DNA of 64,000 nucleotides from Flavobacterium urocaniciphilum (GTDB taxonomy: Bacteria > Bacteroidota > Bacteroidia > Flavobacteriales > Flavobacteriaceae), in assembly GCF_900110615.1 (NCBI RefSeq), contig NZ_FOEI01000003.1, forward strand, positions 186,001-250,000, given 5' to 3'. Position 1 is the stretch's first letter, and every line of letters begins with the position of its first letter. A program made the translations under genes and the position numbers. Below the pieces are notes generated by a model. That model did no database searches. It worked only from the letters and a program-made list of their open reading frames with translations, and had not been told where the DNA came from. Below, one piece after another: positions 51,309 to 60,839 of the stretch.

Positions 51309-51505
51309 TGTTTGTGATGATCAAATAACGAGTAGATTTTATAGAATAACATAAAAAGAAAAATCAGAAATAAACCGATAGTAATATAAAACGCATCATT
51401 TATTCCTTTGATTTTGAAGTAACAAACAAGCAAATATAAAACGGTTGGCAACACGCTCCATTTTAGGATAATTCTTTCGGTTTTTCTGATCTTAAAATTA
51501 AACAT
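51305..51505 (-). CDS. Small two-helix membrane protein
   Basis: 66 residues with two hydrophobic helices (about 15-29 and 37-57) and a His-rich tail ending DHHKH. It overlaps the ElaA-like gene's 3' end by 4 bp in the opposite orientation. I do not recognise it. The charged N-terminus and clean helices make it more convincing than the surrounding chance frames. Confidence 0.5.
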   Translation of the reverse strand: MFNFKIRKTERIILKWSVLPTVLYLLVCYFKIKGINDAFYITIGLFLIFLFMLFYKIYSLFDHHKH

Positions 51506-51579
51506 AATCTAAAAGTATTTATACTCAAAATTAGTACAAATTCAAATTTCCATTTTACGGAAAATCCGTAAATTCCATA

Positions 51580-51614
51580 AAAAAAGGGTTCAATTTTTTG
51601 AACCCTTTTTTTTA
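51580..51614 (-). terminator. Terminator of the OmpA-like gene
   Basis: GGGTTCAA and TTGAACCC form a stem flanked by an A-run and a T-run. The structure is symmetric, so it could act in either direction. It ends at the stop codon of the OmpA-like gene. Confidence 0.85.
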
Positions 51615-52439
51615 TTTATCAATCTTCGTAATCACCAATTCTACTCTTCTGTCTAATTGCACGTCTTTTCCTAAAGGTTGCGTATTTCCATAACCTTTAA
51701 ACGTCATGCGGACTTTACTAATTCCACGACTCATTAAGTAACGATATACTCTTTCGGCACGATTTTTAGATAATTCACGTTTTTTGGTGTCTTTGTCAAT
51801 TGCTTCTTTATGGAAGGTTGGAGTACAACACACATGACCTTGTATTTCCACATGAATTTTAGGATATCTTTTCAATAGAACTGTAATTTTATCCAATTCT
51901 TTTTTTGCACTTTCTTTCAATTTACTGCTTCCTGCATCGAAAAGTAATTTGTCTAAATACACACGATCGCCTTCTTGTGCATTTTTACGAATGGTAGAAT
52001 ATAAACCCGGAATATTTAATTCTTCTATAACCAAAGGTTTAAAGTTTAGTACCACATCTACCCTACGGTTTTTAGAACGCGCTTCCGGAACGTTAGTTTC
52101 CAAATCTTCATCGATCATTACCTTACCTTTACCTTCAATTTTTACGATGATTTTATACTTCACCCCTTTTTTCACCAACATGTTTTTAACACTGTTAGCT
52201 CTGTCTTGCGATAATTTATAATTGTAATCAACTTTTCCTACATCATCACAATAACCATAGATAGAAACACTTTCTAAACGAGTAGTATCGATTAAACTTA
52301 AAAAATGAACAACCGCATCCGATTGTAATTGTTTGATTTCACGAACATCCGTATCAAAATAAATAGAATGTACGGTTTCTTCTTGTGAGAAGCCTAAAAA
52401 TGTGGAAAGGAATACTAGGGCAAATAATACTTTTTTCAT
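51612..52439 (-). CDS. Secreted protein with two tandem OmpA-like domains
   Basis: 275 residues. The signal peptide is MKKVLFALVFLSTFLGFSQ. It has no beta-barrel, just two OmpA C-terminal peptidoglycan-binding folds. The first (about 25-135) has YGYCDDVG, then SQDRANSVKNML and NRRVDVVL. The second (about 155-275) has LLFDAGSSKLKESAKKEL, IQGHVCCTP, SKNRAERVYRYLMSRGI and DRRVELVI. Such proteins link the outer layers of the envelope to peptidoglycan. It follows the S41 protease gene by one base. Confidence 0.9.
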   Translation of the reverse strand: MKKVLFALVFLSTFLGFSQEETVHSIYFDTDVREIKQLQSDAVVHFLSLIDTTRLESVSIYGYCDDVGKVDYNYKLSQDRANSVKNMLVKKGVKYKIIVKIEGKGKVMIDEDLETNVPEARSKNRRVDVVLNFKPLVIEELNIPGLYSTIRKNAQEGDRVYLDKLLFDAGSSKLKESAKKELDKITVLLKRYPKIHVEIQGHVCCTPTFHKEAIDKDTKKRELSKNRAERVYRYLMSRGISKVRMTFKGYGNTQPLGKDVQLDRRVELVITKIDK

Positions 52440-52440
52440 C

Positions 52441-54075
52441 TTATTTTTTTAATATTTTATTGTATTCTGTTGGTGTATTTAAAATTTGTTGCGCTTTAAT
52501 AACGTCGGCATATTTGGTTGAAACATAATTGTAAAAAGCGTTTCTATACCCATAACGCAGAATTAATTCTTGTAATAATAAACGTTTAATTTCTTCTTTA
52601 TTTTTATCCAATTCTTTGTCTTTCGAACGCTCTATAGCTAATTCCAATTGTTTGATTTCAGTTGTAAGCTCCGAATCAATTTTATCCTTTTTTGCAGCGT
52701 CTAATAAGTTTTTTAGTGATCGATCGGTATTTGTGTTGATGTCGACCTTTTCTTTCTTTAAATATGCTTTAAATTCATTATACTCGGCATCTGAAATACT
52801 CGAAACACTTTTAGCAGTCGGATTTTTATAATACAGAATATTCGCAAATTCAAAAATTGCTTCAGAATTAGCAATACTCGAACCAATGTTGCTGCTTTTC
52901 ATTTCAGCAATTTCCACATCTGGTAACACACCACCTCCATCGTAAACGGTTCTTCCACCTTTAGTTTTAAAAGCATTAAATTCTTTTTCAGAAGTTTTAA
53001 TTGGTTTACCGTTTTCGTCTTTTTTGCTGTAATCTGTCGCCTGAATACATCTTCCCGAAGGTGTGTAATATTTAGAAATCGTTACTTTTACTTGTGTTCC
53101 ATACGTTAAATTAAACGGACGTTGTACCAATCCTTTACCAAAACTTCTATTGCCAACAATCACCGCTCGATCTAAATCTTGTAACGCTCCCGAAACAATT
53201 TCTGAAGCAGAAGCACTTTTATCATTTACAATAATGGCTAATGGAATTTCTGTATCCACAGGTGCATTTTTGGTTTTGTAAATTAAATTATGCGCTTTGT
53301 TTTTCGATTTGGTAGTAGTAATAATTTCATCTTTTGGAACGAATAAATTACAGATGTTAACCGCTTCATGAAGTAATCCACCAGGATTGTCTCTTAAATC
53401 TAAAATAATTTTTGTTGCTCCTTGTTCTTTTAACGATAACAAAGCTTCTTTAGTTTCTGCTGAAGCTTTTTCATTAAATTTTGAAAGTACTATATATCCC
53501 GTATTGTTAGCTAATAATTTATAATACGGAACGGCCTTAATTTCTACTTCATCAAGTATAATTTGCCCTTTTTTCTCTACTCCTTGACGGAAATAAACAA
53601 TGTCAATTCTAGTATTTTTTGCGCCTTTTAATAATTGTGAAGCGTCTTCTTTGAAGTCTTTTAAAACTACATCACCAATTTGTGTGATTACATCACCCGC
53701 TTTAAACCCAGCTTTGTCAGCCGGCATGTTTTCATAAACTTCTTTTAAAATTAACTTATCGTCTTTTCTAGTAATAATAGCTCCTATTCCAGTATATTCA
53801 CCGGTATTGTTGATTTTAAATTTCAAAACATCTTGTTCATCAAAATAAACCGTATACGGATCCAATTCTTTTAACATGCTTTTAATAGCCACATCCATCA
53901 TGCTACCTGGATTGGTTTCATCCACATAGTTTTGATTGACAACTTTAAACATGTTTGTAAAAATTTCAATTTGTTTCGCTAAAGCGAAGAAATCATTTTG
54001 AAAACTTACCCCAATAAATACAAATCCAGCAACAATAGTTGGAATTATAATTTTCTTTTTGCTGAAAAACTTCAT
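52441..54075 (-). CDS. S41-family C-terminal processing peptidase
   Basis: 544 residues. An N-terminal membrane anchor or signal (about 9-27) is followed by a PDZ domain (about 90-165, GIGAIITRKDDKLILKEVYENMPADKAGFKAGDVI in parts) and the S41 protease core. The catalytic Ser is in NDKSASASEIVSGAL and the Lys in RSFGKGLVQRP. A C-terminal helical extension of about 150 residues follows. It is a periplasmic tail-specific protease (CtpA/Prc type). It lies between rnpA and the double-OmpA gene. Confidence 0.93.
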   Translation of the reverse strand: MKFFSKKKIIIPTIVAGFVFIGVSFQNDFFALAKQIEIFTNMFKVVNQNYVDETNPGSMMDVAIKSMLKELDPYTVYFDEQDVLKFKINNTGEYTGIGAIITRKDDKLILKEVYENMPADKAGFKAGDVITQIGDVVLKDFKEDASQLLKGAKNTRIDIVYFRQGVEKKGQIILDEVEIKAVPYYKLLANNTGYIVLSKFNEKASAETKEALLSLKEQGATKIILDLRDNPGGLLHEAVNICNLFVPKDEIITTTKSKNKAHNLIYKTKNAPVDTEIPLAIIVNDKSASASEIVSGALQDLDRAVIVGNRSFGKGLVQRPFNLTYGTQVKVTISKYYTPSGRCIQATDYSKKDENGKPIKTSEKEFNAFKTKGGRTVYDGGGVLPDVEIAEMKSSNIGSSIANSEAIFEFANILYYKNPTAKSVSSISDAEYNEFKAYLKKEKVDINTNTDRSLKNLLDAAKKDKIDSELTTEIKQLELAIERSKDKELDKNKEEIKRLLLQELILRYGYRNAFYNYVSTKYADVIKAQQILNTPTEYNKILKK

Positions 54076-54139
54076 AGGTAATTATTTTATTTTATACGAA
54101 AATAGTTAAAATCCACAAAAACCAATCCAAAGTTAGCAT

Positions 54140-54514
54140 TTACTTATGATTTTCTTTGAATTTTTCGAAAAGTTGAATCGTTTTTTCGTGAATTTCTTGG
54201 TAGGTTAATTTGTCTTTTGTTTGATAAAAAAACATAAAAGCGTGAGGTTGACTTATTTTTTCTTTTAAGATATTTTGATTTAAACGATAGCATTCTCGTA
54301 AAACTCTTTTGAAATAATTACGATCAACTGCTTTTTTAAAATATTTTTTAGAAACCGAAACTCCAAACTGAAACTTTTCTTCTGAAAGATTTTCGTCAAT
54401 TGGCACATAAACTAAACGTAGAGGATATTGAGAAATTGATTTCCCTTTTGTAAAAAGAGCATCAATGACTTTTTTGCTTTTTAGTTTTTCGTTTTTTGGG
54501 TATATAAATGCCAT
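54140..54514 (-). CDS. rnpA: Ribonuclease P protein component
   Basis: 124 residues. It is the protein subunit of RNase P, which cleaves tRNA 5' leaders. It has the basic N-terminus KNEKLKSKKVIDALFTKGKS, then FQFGVSVSKKYFKKAVDRNYFKRVLRECYRLN, which includes the RNR-type RNA-binding motif here written DRNYFKR. rpmH is not adjacent. A promoter element lies almost at the start codon. Confidence 0.95.
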   Translation of the reverse strand: MAFIYPKNEKLKSKKVIDALFTKGKSISQYPLRLVYVPIDENLSEEKFQFGVSVSKKYFKKAVDRNYFKRVLRECYRLNQNILKEKISQPHAFMFFYQTKDKLTYQEIHEKTIQLFEKFKENHK

Positions 54515-54517
54515 AGG

Positions 54518-54526
54518 GCAAAAGTA
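54518..54526 (-). promoter_or_regulatory. -7 promoter element of the rnpA operon, abutting its ATG
   Basis: On the minus strand TACTTTTGC ends 3 bases before the ATG at 54514, predicting a leaderless or near-leaderless message covering rnpA, the S41 protease and the OmpA-like gene. Confidence 0.6.
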
Positions 54527-54527
54527 T

Positions 54528-54561
54528 AAAAAAAGCCGTCTCGTTTTTTATCGGGACGGCT
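54528..54561 (-). terminator. Terminator of the M13 peptidase gene
   Basis: On the minus strand AGCCGTCCCG, an AT loop and CGAGACGGCT are followed by TTTTTTTAT. It overlaps the region just upstream of the rnpA promoter. Confidence 0.85.
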
Positions 54562-54571
54562 AATTTTATTT

Positions 54572-56650
54572 TTACCAAATTTTGACTCTTTTTTCCGGTG
54601 CGATGTACATTCCGTCACCTGGTTTAATATCAAATGCTTTGTAAAAAGTTTCAATATTTTGAAGCGGTACAAAAGCACGATACATTCCTGGCGAATGCGG
54701 ATCGGTTTTCACATAATTTTTTAAAGCTTCATCACGCATTTTGCTTCTCCAAATTGTTCCCCAAGAAATAAAGAAACGTTGTTCTGGAGTAAATCCGTCA
54801 ATTAATCCTGGATTTCCGTTTTCTTTCAAATAAATTTGTAATCCATCATAAGCAGCGTTAATTCCACCTAAATCACCAATATTTTCACCTAAAGTAAATT
54901 TACCATCTACAAAAATTCCTGGTAACGGTTGTAAAGCCGAATATTGATCTGCTAAAGCACCACCTAATTGAGTAAATTGCTTTAAATCTTCTTCACTCCA
55001 CCAATTAATTAAATTTCCTTCAGCATTGTATCGAGAACCAGAATCGTCAAAACCATGAGAAATTTCATGACCAATAACACCACCAATTCCACCATAATTT
55101 ACTGCTTCATCCGCTCTATAATCATAGAAAGGTGGCTGTAAAATGGCTGCTGGGAATACAATTTCATTATTTGTTGGATTGTAATACGCATTTACCGTTT
55201 GAGGCGACATTCCCCATTCTTCTTTATCAACAGGTTTGTTTAATTTGTCGATGTTTTTCTTGTAATTCCAAGCACTAATAGCTTTGTTATTTTCGAATAA
55301 CGTTCCGCCGTTATCTGGACTCACAATTGTTAATTCACTAAAATCTTTCCATTTATCAGGATATCCAATTTTTATTCTGATTTTATTCAGTTTTGTGATT
55401 GCATTTGAACGCGTAGCTGGCGTCATCCATGGCAATTTGTTGATTCTATTTTCATACGCTTTGAAAACATTAGTAATCATTGCCGCTGCTTTCGCTTTGG
55501 CTTCCGCCGGGAATTTTTTCTCCACGTATAATTTTCCTAATGCTTCCCCTAAAATTCCGTTAACAGACGCTAATGCTCTTTCTTCAGCCGGACGTTGTTG
55601 CATGGTTCCTGTTAAGGTTTTACCATAGAATTCGAAATTTGCTCTTTCAATTTCTGTTGATAATTCATTCGCGCTTGAACGCAATAAATTCCATTTCATA
55701 TACGCTTTCCAATCATCTACTTTATTTTCTTTTAGAATTTCGTCTAATCGAGAAAGGTATTTTGGTTGTGAAACTACAACAGAATCTAATTGAGGAAGTC
55801 CTGCTTTAGCGAAATAATTTTTCCAATTGTTGGTAGTAAATAACTTTTGTAAATCATTTACCGACATTGGATTATACGTTTTTCTTCTATCTCTACGTTC
55901 AGCTCTGTCTAAAGTAGGTTCAGATAATGCGGTTTCAAAAGCTAAAATTTTAGTAGCGTTTTTTAAAGCTGTAGCTTCATCATCACCCAAAAAACGTAGC
56001 ATTTTAGAAACATGAACTACATATTTTTCTCTTTTTTCTTTGTTATCTGGTTTGTCGGAAACATAATAATCTTTATCCGGTAAGCCAACGCTTCCCGTTC
56101 CAACATATACCACGTTTTTATTACTGTTTTTAGCATCTGCATTTACAAACGCCCCAAAGAAACCATAACTCGCTTCCGATTTGTTTTCTGCTAACAAATT
56201 CATCAAATCCGTTGCGTTTTTTACCGATTCAATTTTGGCTAAATAAGGTTTTAAAGGTTCAATTCCTTTTTTGTTTCTAGTTACAGTATCTAAAATTGAT
56301 TTGTATAGATTTACCGCTTTAGCTTGATCTGATTTTGGATCTAAATTTTTATTTTGAACAGCTTCATTTAAAATTGCCATAACATCATCGTCGGTGTTTT
56401 TTCTTAATTCGTCAAAACTGCCCCAACGCGTTCTATCTGCAGGAATTTCGGTGTTTTTAAGCCAAGTTCCGTTTACATAATTATAAAAATCTTGATTTGG
56501 TTTTACCGATTTATCCATGTATTCGGTTTGAATACCATAGCTTTTCTTTTCAACGGTATTGTTTACAACAGGTGTAGTCGATTTACACGATTGAAATATA
56601 GCTGTTAAAATAAAAACAGAGGAAATTCCAGTAATGATATTTTTATTCAT
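54572..56650 (-). CDS. M13 family metalloendopeptidase, lipoprotein
   Basis: 692 residues. The signal peptide has the lipobox FQSC (Cys22). The peptidase has the zinc-binding motif HEISH within GGIGGVIGHEISHGFDDSG, the third ligand Glu in ENIGDLGG, and the substrate-binding NAYYNP motif. The ending is WRSKMRDEALKN...PAFDIKPGDGMY-like. Neprilysin/PepO-type M13 enzymes cleave peptides outside the cytoplasm. It starts 5 bp after the T9SS cargo gene, in the same operon. Confidence 0.95.
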   Translation of the reverse strand: MNKNIITGISSVFILTAIFQSCKSTTPVVNNTVEKKSYGIQTEYMDKSVKPNQDFYNYVNGTWLKNTEIPADRTRWGSFDELRKNTDDDVMAILNEAVQNKNLDPKSDQAKAVNLYKSILDTVTRNKKGIEPLKPYLAKIESVKNATDLMNLLAENKSEASYGFFGAFVNADAKNSNKNVVYVGTGSVGLPDKDYYVSDKPDNKEKREKYVVHVSKMLRFLGDDEATALKNATKILAFETALSEPTLDRAERRDRRKTYNPMSVNDLQKLFTTNNWKNYFAKAGLPQLDSVVVSQPKYLSRLDEILKENKVDDWKAYMKWNLLRSSANELSTEIERANFEFYGKTLTGTMQQRPAEERALASVNGILGEALGKLYVEKKFPAEAKAKAAAMITNVFKAYENRINKLPWMTPATRSNAITKLNKIRIKIGYPDKWKDFSELTIVSPDNGGTLFENNKAISAWNYKKNIDKLNKPVDKEEWGMSPQTVNAYYNPTNNEIVFPAAILQPPFYDYRADEAVNYGGIGGVIGHEISHGFDDSGSRYNAEGNLINWWSEEDLKQFTQLGGALADQYSALQPLPGIFVDGKFTLGENIGDLGGINAAYDGLQIYLKENGNPGLIDGFTPEQRFFISWGTIWRSKMRDEALKNYVKTDPHSPGMYRAFVPLQNIETFYKAFDIKPGDGMYIAPEKRVKIW

Positions 56651-56655
56651 AGTAT

Positions 56656-59600
56656 TTAGTTTTTAATAATTCTTTTTACGTAATGGTTTGAATCTGTTGA
56701 TATTTTTACAAAATAAACACCATCTGATGCTTGAGATAAATCTATAGTTGTATGGTTTTGTAATGAATTGTTTTTAGATAATATAGTTTTACCGGTTAGG
56801 TCAAAAACTTCAATTTTATTCGGATTTAAATTTCCAAAAGCAACATTGAACAATCCATGAGATGGATTTGGAGATACTTCAAACTGATTCATTTCAAAAT
56901 CATCAGAAGCTAAGGTTCCAGTTATAACAAAATCGTCCACTTTTGCTCCTAACATAGTAACTGCTTGATCAGTATGGAAAACTATTCTAAAAATTACATT
57001 AGTTTCAGAATTTAAGGCATTTAATGGATAATTATAAGTAGTTAAAGTTGTATTTACACCTGTCCATTGCGCTCCCACACAATTATTACAATCTGTTCCA
57101 GAAGTTGTAGGTGTTCTATCACTGTTATACCAACCCGAACCCATTGAGCCTAATACACTCCAATTTGCTCCAAAATCAGTTGAATATTCTACATATACAA
57201 TATCCCAATTTAACTCTAAACTATAAGCCAATTTGAAGTTGATTGTTGGATTGATTACATTACTTAAATTATAACATTGTGAAACCAAATGAGACTTAAC
57301 AGAATTTGCATAATTTCCAGATAAACTTGTTAAATAAGCGGTGTTACCTGAAGTTTGTAAAGCATCACCTGTTCTATTTCCTCTTACCCATCCATTTCCA
57401 TCAGTAACTACTACTAATTCATCTGTTGTATTGGTAAATGGATTGGTAACTCCTATCGTGCCTGGATCATTAGCATAAAAAGTTATTGTTCCTTGATTAT
57501 TATCCAAATATGCATCTCCAGTAGTGGTAACGTTAAAACTTAAATTATGTGCTCCTCTTGTTGTTGAAAACGATGGTAAGTCTATTGTTTGATTTTGACC
57601 TGCTGCAATATTTCCTGTCCAATTGAATATTAATGGTGTACTGTCAATAGTATAATTTATAGCCAATGAAGTAATTGGATTTGAACCACCATTTTTAACA
57701 ATTATTTGAGGGTTAAAAGTTGAAGCACAATTTAAATTTAAAGTTGGATTGTTAATTGAAATAAATTTAACATCCGTTGGAGGTATTTGTATTGGAATAT
57801 TTGATTGCCAAATACCACGACCGTATGTAGCCGCTATAATTTTAGCATCTTCTAAATTAATTTCTAAATCTCTTACTGATACATTCGGTAAATTGGTGTC
57901 GAATGGCTGCCAAGTCGTCATCGTATCATCCGTGTAATACACTCCTAAAGATGTTCCAACATATAAAGGGTTTTCAGTATTTCTACCTTGATGTGCTATA
58001 CAGTTTTTAGCAATTGCGGGTAATCCTGGAGCAATTGTAGAAAAAGTAAATCCTCCATCTGTTGATTTAAAAGCATCTCCGCCCGTACCGCTAGTTGTAA
58101 TGTAAACAATTGTATTATTTGATGAATGAACAGTAACTCCTGTAATATTACTTCCCGCATTATAAATGGAATTAAAAGTAATACCTGCATCAGTACTTTT
58201 GAATAAATCAGCACCATTTACAACATAGATAATATTATCATCTGTTGGATCAATAGCAATATGTTCTAAATTTCCTGTACCCACAGAGTTGGTGTTTTGT
58301 ATCACCCATGCATTATTAACTAATTTATACAATCCGCTATATCCTGCATACATATTGCCTTGGCTATCTCCTTTTAATGGGGTAATCCAATTTCCGCTTA
58401 TACTTCCAGGAGAACCAATACTTCCTGTAATACTATTTCCACCATTATTAGAAATATACAAAGTGCTACCATTTTGAATAAAACCGTAATATAAATTACT
58501 ATTATTCTGACTAACAGCAGCATCCATACCGTCAGCTCCATGATAATTTTTCCAAGAAGCATTACTATAAGCGTAACCACCATTGTCTTGTAATCCACCT
58601 ACCATTTTACTGGCTGATGATTTAGATACTGAAATTCTATAAAATTGACTTATTTGTAATCCGGCTGTTAAATCAGTAAAAGAATCTGCATCGTTTTCAC
58701 TTACATAAATACCTCCATCACTTAAACAATATAATTTACCATTTATATATTGTAAATGATGTATGTCGGCATGTGTATATGCAGCACTTTCTGGACTACT
58801 CCAATTGTTTGCTTTTGTAACTGCTGTTCCACCATTTGTAGACCTCCAAATATTTAAACATCCCGTAAATATCATATCTTTATTAGTTGGTGAAACTGCT
58901 AAAGCTAAATCATACCAACTTTGTCCTGATTCTAAAATATCTGTAGTGGTTTGTGTAGCTGTAAATGAAGTACCACTATTGGTTGAACGATAAATACCAT
59001 TTAATCCATTTAAAGTTGATGAACTAGAAACACTCAATACATAAACATAATTATTATCAGCTGGTGTAACATCTAAAATCATTCTACTGGTTTGAGCAGA
59101 AGAAGATAATCCTGAAGTAATATTGGTAAAGGTATCACCTGTATTGGTTGATTTATAAAATCTGTTATTCGAGGTAGCATAAACAATCGTAGGGTCATTT
59201 GGTTTGAAACGAATAGAACCTTGTGAAAAATCACCAGTTTGTTCTACTGTCCAATTTACACCACCATTTATTGTACGATATAAACCCGCAGAAGTAGCAC
59301 ATAAAATAATTTGATTATTGGTTGGATGCATGATTAAATCTCCAGCAAAATTACCTGTGCCAGAAAAAGATAAACCTGTAGTATTCCAATTTAAACCACC
59401 ATCTGTAGTTTTTAAAACCCCAACAGAATAAGTATCAGAAGCATCTTTGTCTCCTGTTGCAATAAAAATTACGTTTGAATTAGTAGGGTCTATAGCAATT
59501 CCAGACACACCAATTTGTGGAAGTTGATCAGATAGAGGTGTCCAAGTTGAACCACTATTTGTAGATTTCCAAATTCCTCCTGCTGGCGCTCCAACATAAA

Positions 59601-60042
59601 TGATATTTGGATTATTTGGATCAATTGCAACAGCACTTGTTCTACCTTGACCAGACGACCAAGAACCTGTATTTGTATGAGTAAATGGTCCAACTGGCTG
59701 CCAATTACTTGGCGGCAAAGCCATTATTTCATTTGAATTTTTAGCTTGTTTTGATAGTTTTTTTTGGGACCAAGCGTTCCAAAGTTGTTGAGGTGTAATT
59801 AGAGTACCATCTGGATTCAATTGGTTTTCATAAAAACATTCCCATCTTTTAAAGGGTTTGTAACCACTTCCTTTTTTGCTTTGATCATGGGTATTCCAAT
59901 ATTCATTGAAATTATTTACATCATTTTGAAAACTGTTATTTCTCGAATTTTGATTTGCTTTTTTCCAAGGTGCGTTGTTATTAAATTGGGAAAATCCAAT
60001 AACAGAAAAAAGCAAAAAGATACTTAAGTAGGTGTTTTTCAT
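56656..60042 (-). CDS. Large secreted protein with BNR/sortilin-type beta-propeller repeats and T9SS type A sorting domain
   Basis: 1128 residues. The signal peptide is MKNTYLSIFLLFSVIGFSQ. The N-terminal half consists of repeats of the type STNSGSTWTPLSD followed by IAIDPTNSNVIFIATGD, each ending in a Trp or aromatic, as in BNR/VPS10-like propellers. A CARDB/adhesion-like stretch follows (about 770-860), then a domain with Cys pairs (about 900-1040). The last 80 residues (SPNPSHGLFNVAFG to the terminal VKRIIKN) are a type A C-terminal signal for the type IX secretion system. The ligand is unknown. A promoter-like TAGGTTTG lies 26 bp upstream (60068-60075). Confidence 0.9.
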   Translation of the reverse strand: MKNTYLSIFLLFSVIGFSQFNNNAPWKKANQNSRNNSFQNDVNNFNEYWNTHDQSKKGSGYKPFKRWECFYENQLNPDGTLITPQQLWNAWSQKKLSKQAKNSNEIMALPPSNWQPVGPFTHTNTGSWSSGQGRTSAVAIDPNNPNIIYVGAPAGGIWKSTNSGSTWTPLSDQLPQIGVSGIAIDPTNSNVIFIATGDKDASDTYSVGVLKTTDGGLNWNTTGLSFSGTGNFAGDLIMHPTNNQIILCATSAGLYRTINGGVNWTVEQTGDFSQGSIRFKPNDPTIVYATSNNRFYKSTNTGDTFTNITSGLSSSAQTSRMILDVTPADNNYVYVLSVSSSSTLNGLNGIYRSTNSGTSFTATQTTTDILESGQSWYDLALAVSPTNKDMIFTGCLNIWRSTNGGTAVTKANNWSSPESAAYTHADIHHLQYINGKLYCLSDGGIYVSENDADSFTDLTAGLQISQFYRISVSKSSASKMVGGLQDNGGYAYSNASWKNYHGADGMDAAVSQNNSNLYYGFIQNGSTLYISNNGGNSITGSIGSPGSISGNWITPLKGDSQGNMYAGYSGLYKLVNNAWVIQNTNSVGTGNLEHIAIDPTDDNIIYVVNGADLFKSTDAGITFNSIYNAGSNITGVTVHSSNNTIVYITTSGTGGDAFKSTDGGFTFSTIAPGLPAIAKNCIAHQGRNTENPLYVGTSLGVYYTDDTMTTWQPFDTNLPNVSVRDLEINLEDAKIIAATYGRGIWQSNIPIQIPPTDVKFISINNPTLNLNCASTFNPQIIVKNGGSNPITSLAINYTIDSTPLIFNWTGNIAAGQNQTIDLPSFSTTRGAHNLSFNVTTTGDAYLDNNQGTITFYANDPGTIGVTNPFTNTTDELVVVTDGNGWVRGNRTGDALQTSGNTAYLTSLSGNYANSVKSHLVSQCYNLSNVINPTINFKLAYSLELNWDIVYVEYSTDFGANWSVLGSMGSGWYNSDRTPTTSGTDCNNCVGAQWTGVNTTLTTYNYPLNALNSETNVIFRIVFHTDQAVTMLGAKVDDFVITGTLASDDFEMNQFEVSPNPSHGLFNVAFGNLNPNKIEVFDLTGKTILSKNNSLQNHTTIDLSQASDGVYFVKISTDSNHYVKRIIKN

Positions 60043-60067
60043 TGTGTTAGTTATTGTTTTGGTTGAA

Positions 60068-60075
60068 CAAACCTA
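60068..60075 (-). promoter_or_regulatory. -7 promoter element of the T9SS cargo/M13 operon
   Basis: On the minus strand TAGGTTTG matches TAnnTTTG, about 26 bases before ATG 60042. Confidence 0.55.
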
Positions 60076-60139
60076 ATAAAAAAAAGTGAATTTACTTTTA
60101 TTAACTGTTAAAAACTTTAATTCTGAATCCTAGATTTTA

Positions 60140-60147
60140 TACTTTTG
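60140..60147 (+). promoter_or_regulatory. -7 promoter element of the SCO gene
   Basis: TACTTTTG matches TAnnTTTG and ends 17 bases before ATG 60165. Confidence 0.6.
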
Positions 60148-60164
60148 TAGCTAAAATATTTACC

Positions 60165-60839
60165 ATGTTTAAAAGCAAAAAATTTACAATTTTCTTCGTA
60201 TGTTTATTAGCGGTAATTTTTTTTTCTATTTATAGTTTAATTAATAGAAAAAATTTACCAATTATAACACCAAGAGATGTAAATCCGGAATTAGTAGATA
60301 CTCTTGTTCAACATATTGGTTATAATCATAAAATTGCGCCCTTTTCTTTTGTGAATCAGAATGGTAAAGTGATTACCAACAAGGATTATGAAGGCAAAAT
60401 TTATGTAGCCGATTTCTTTTTTACTACTTGTCAAACGATTTGTCCGAAAATGACCCGAAACATGGCTTGGTTACAAGATAAAATTAAAGACAATCCGAAA
60501 GTAAAATTATTGTCACATTCTGTTTTTCCTCATGAAGATACGGTTGAGGTCTTGAAAAAATACGCAAAAGAACAAGGTGTAATCGATTCAAAATGGAACT
60601 TGGTTACGGGTAATCAACAAGATATTTATAAAATTGCCCGTCAATCGTATTTGGTTGTAAAAACTGGAAAACCGGAAGAAATGTACGATATGGTTCACAC
60701 AGAAAACTTCGTTTTAGTCGATCAAAAAGGAAGAATCAGAGGTTTTTATAATGGTTTAAATATTGATAAAGAAGTTAAAGGCGAGCAAAACTTAACACAA
60801 TTATTGGAAGATATTGAATATTTGAGTGAGAAAGATTAG
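60165..60839 (+). CDS. SCO1/SenC family copper chaperone
   Basis: 224 residues. One N-terminal membrane anchor (about 8-26) is followed by a thioredoxin-like domain with the copper-binding CxxxC motif Cys89/Cys93 (TTCQTICPKMT) and the conserved His in DMVHTENFVLVD. SCO proteins deliver copper to the CuA site of cytochrome c oxidase. Its stop codon overlaps the stop of the convergent AlbA_2 gene. Confidence 0.94.
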   Translation: MFKSKKFTIFFVCLLAVIFFSIYSLINRKNLPIITPRDVNPELVDTLVQHIGYNHKIAPFSFVNQNGKVITNKDYEGKIYVADFFFTTCQTICPKMTRNMAWLQDKIKDNPKVKLLSHSVFPHEDTVEVLKKYAKEQGVIDSKWNLVTGNQQDIYKIARQSYLVVKTGKPEEMYDMVHTENFVLVDQKGRIRGFYNGLNIDKEVKGEQNLTQLLEDIEYLSEKD

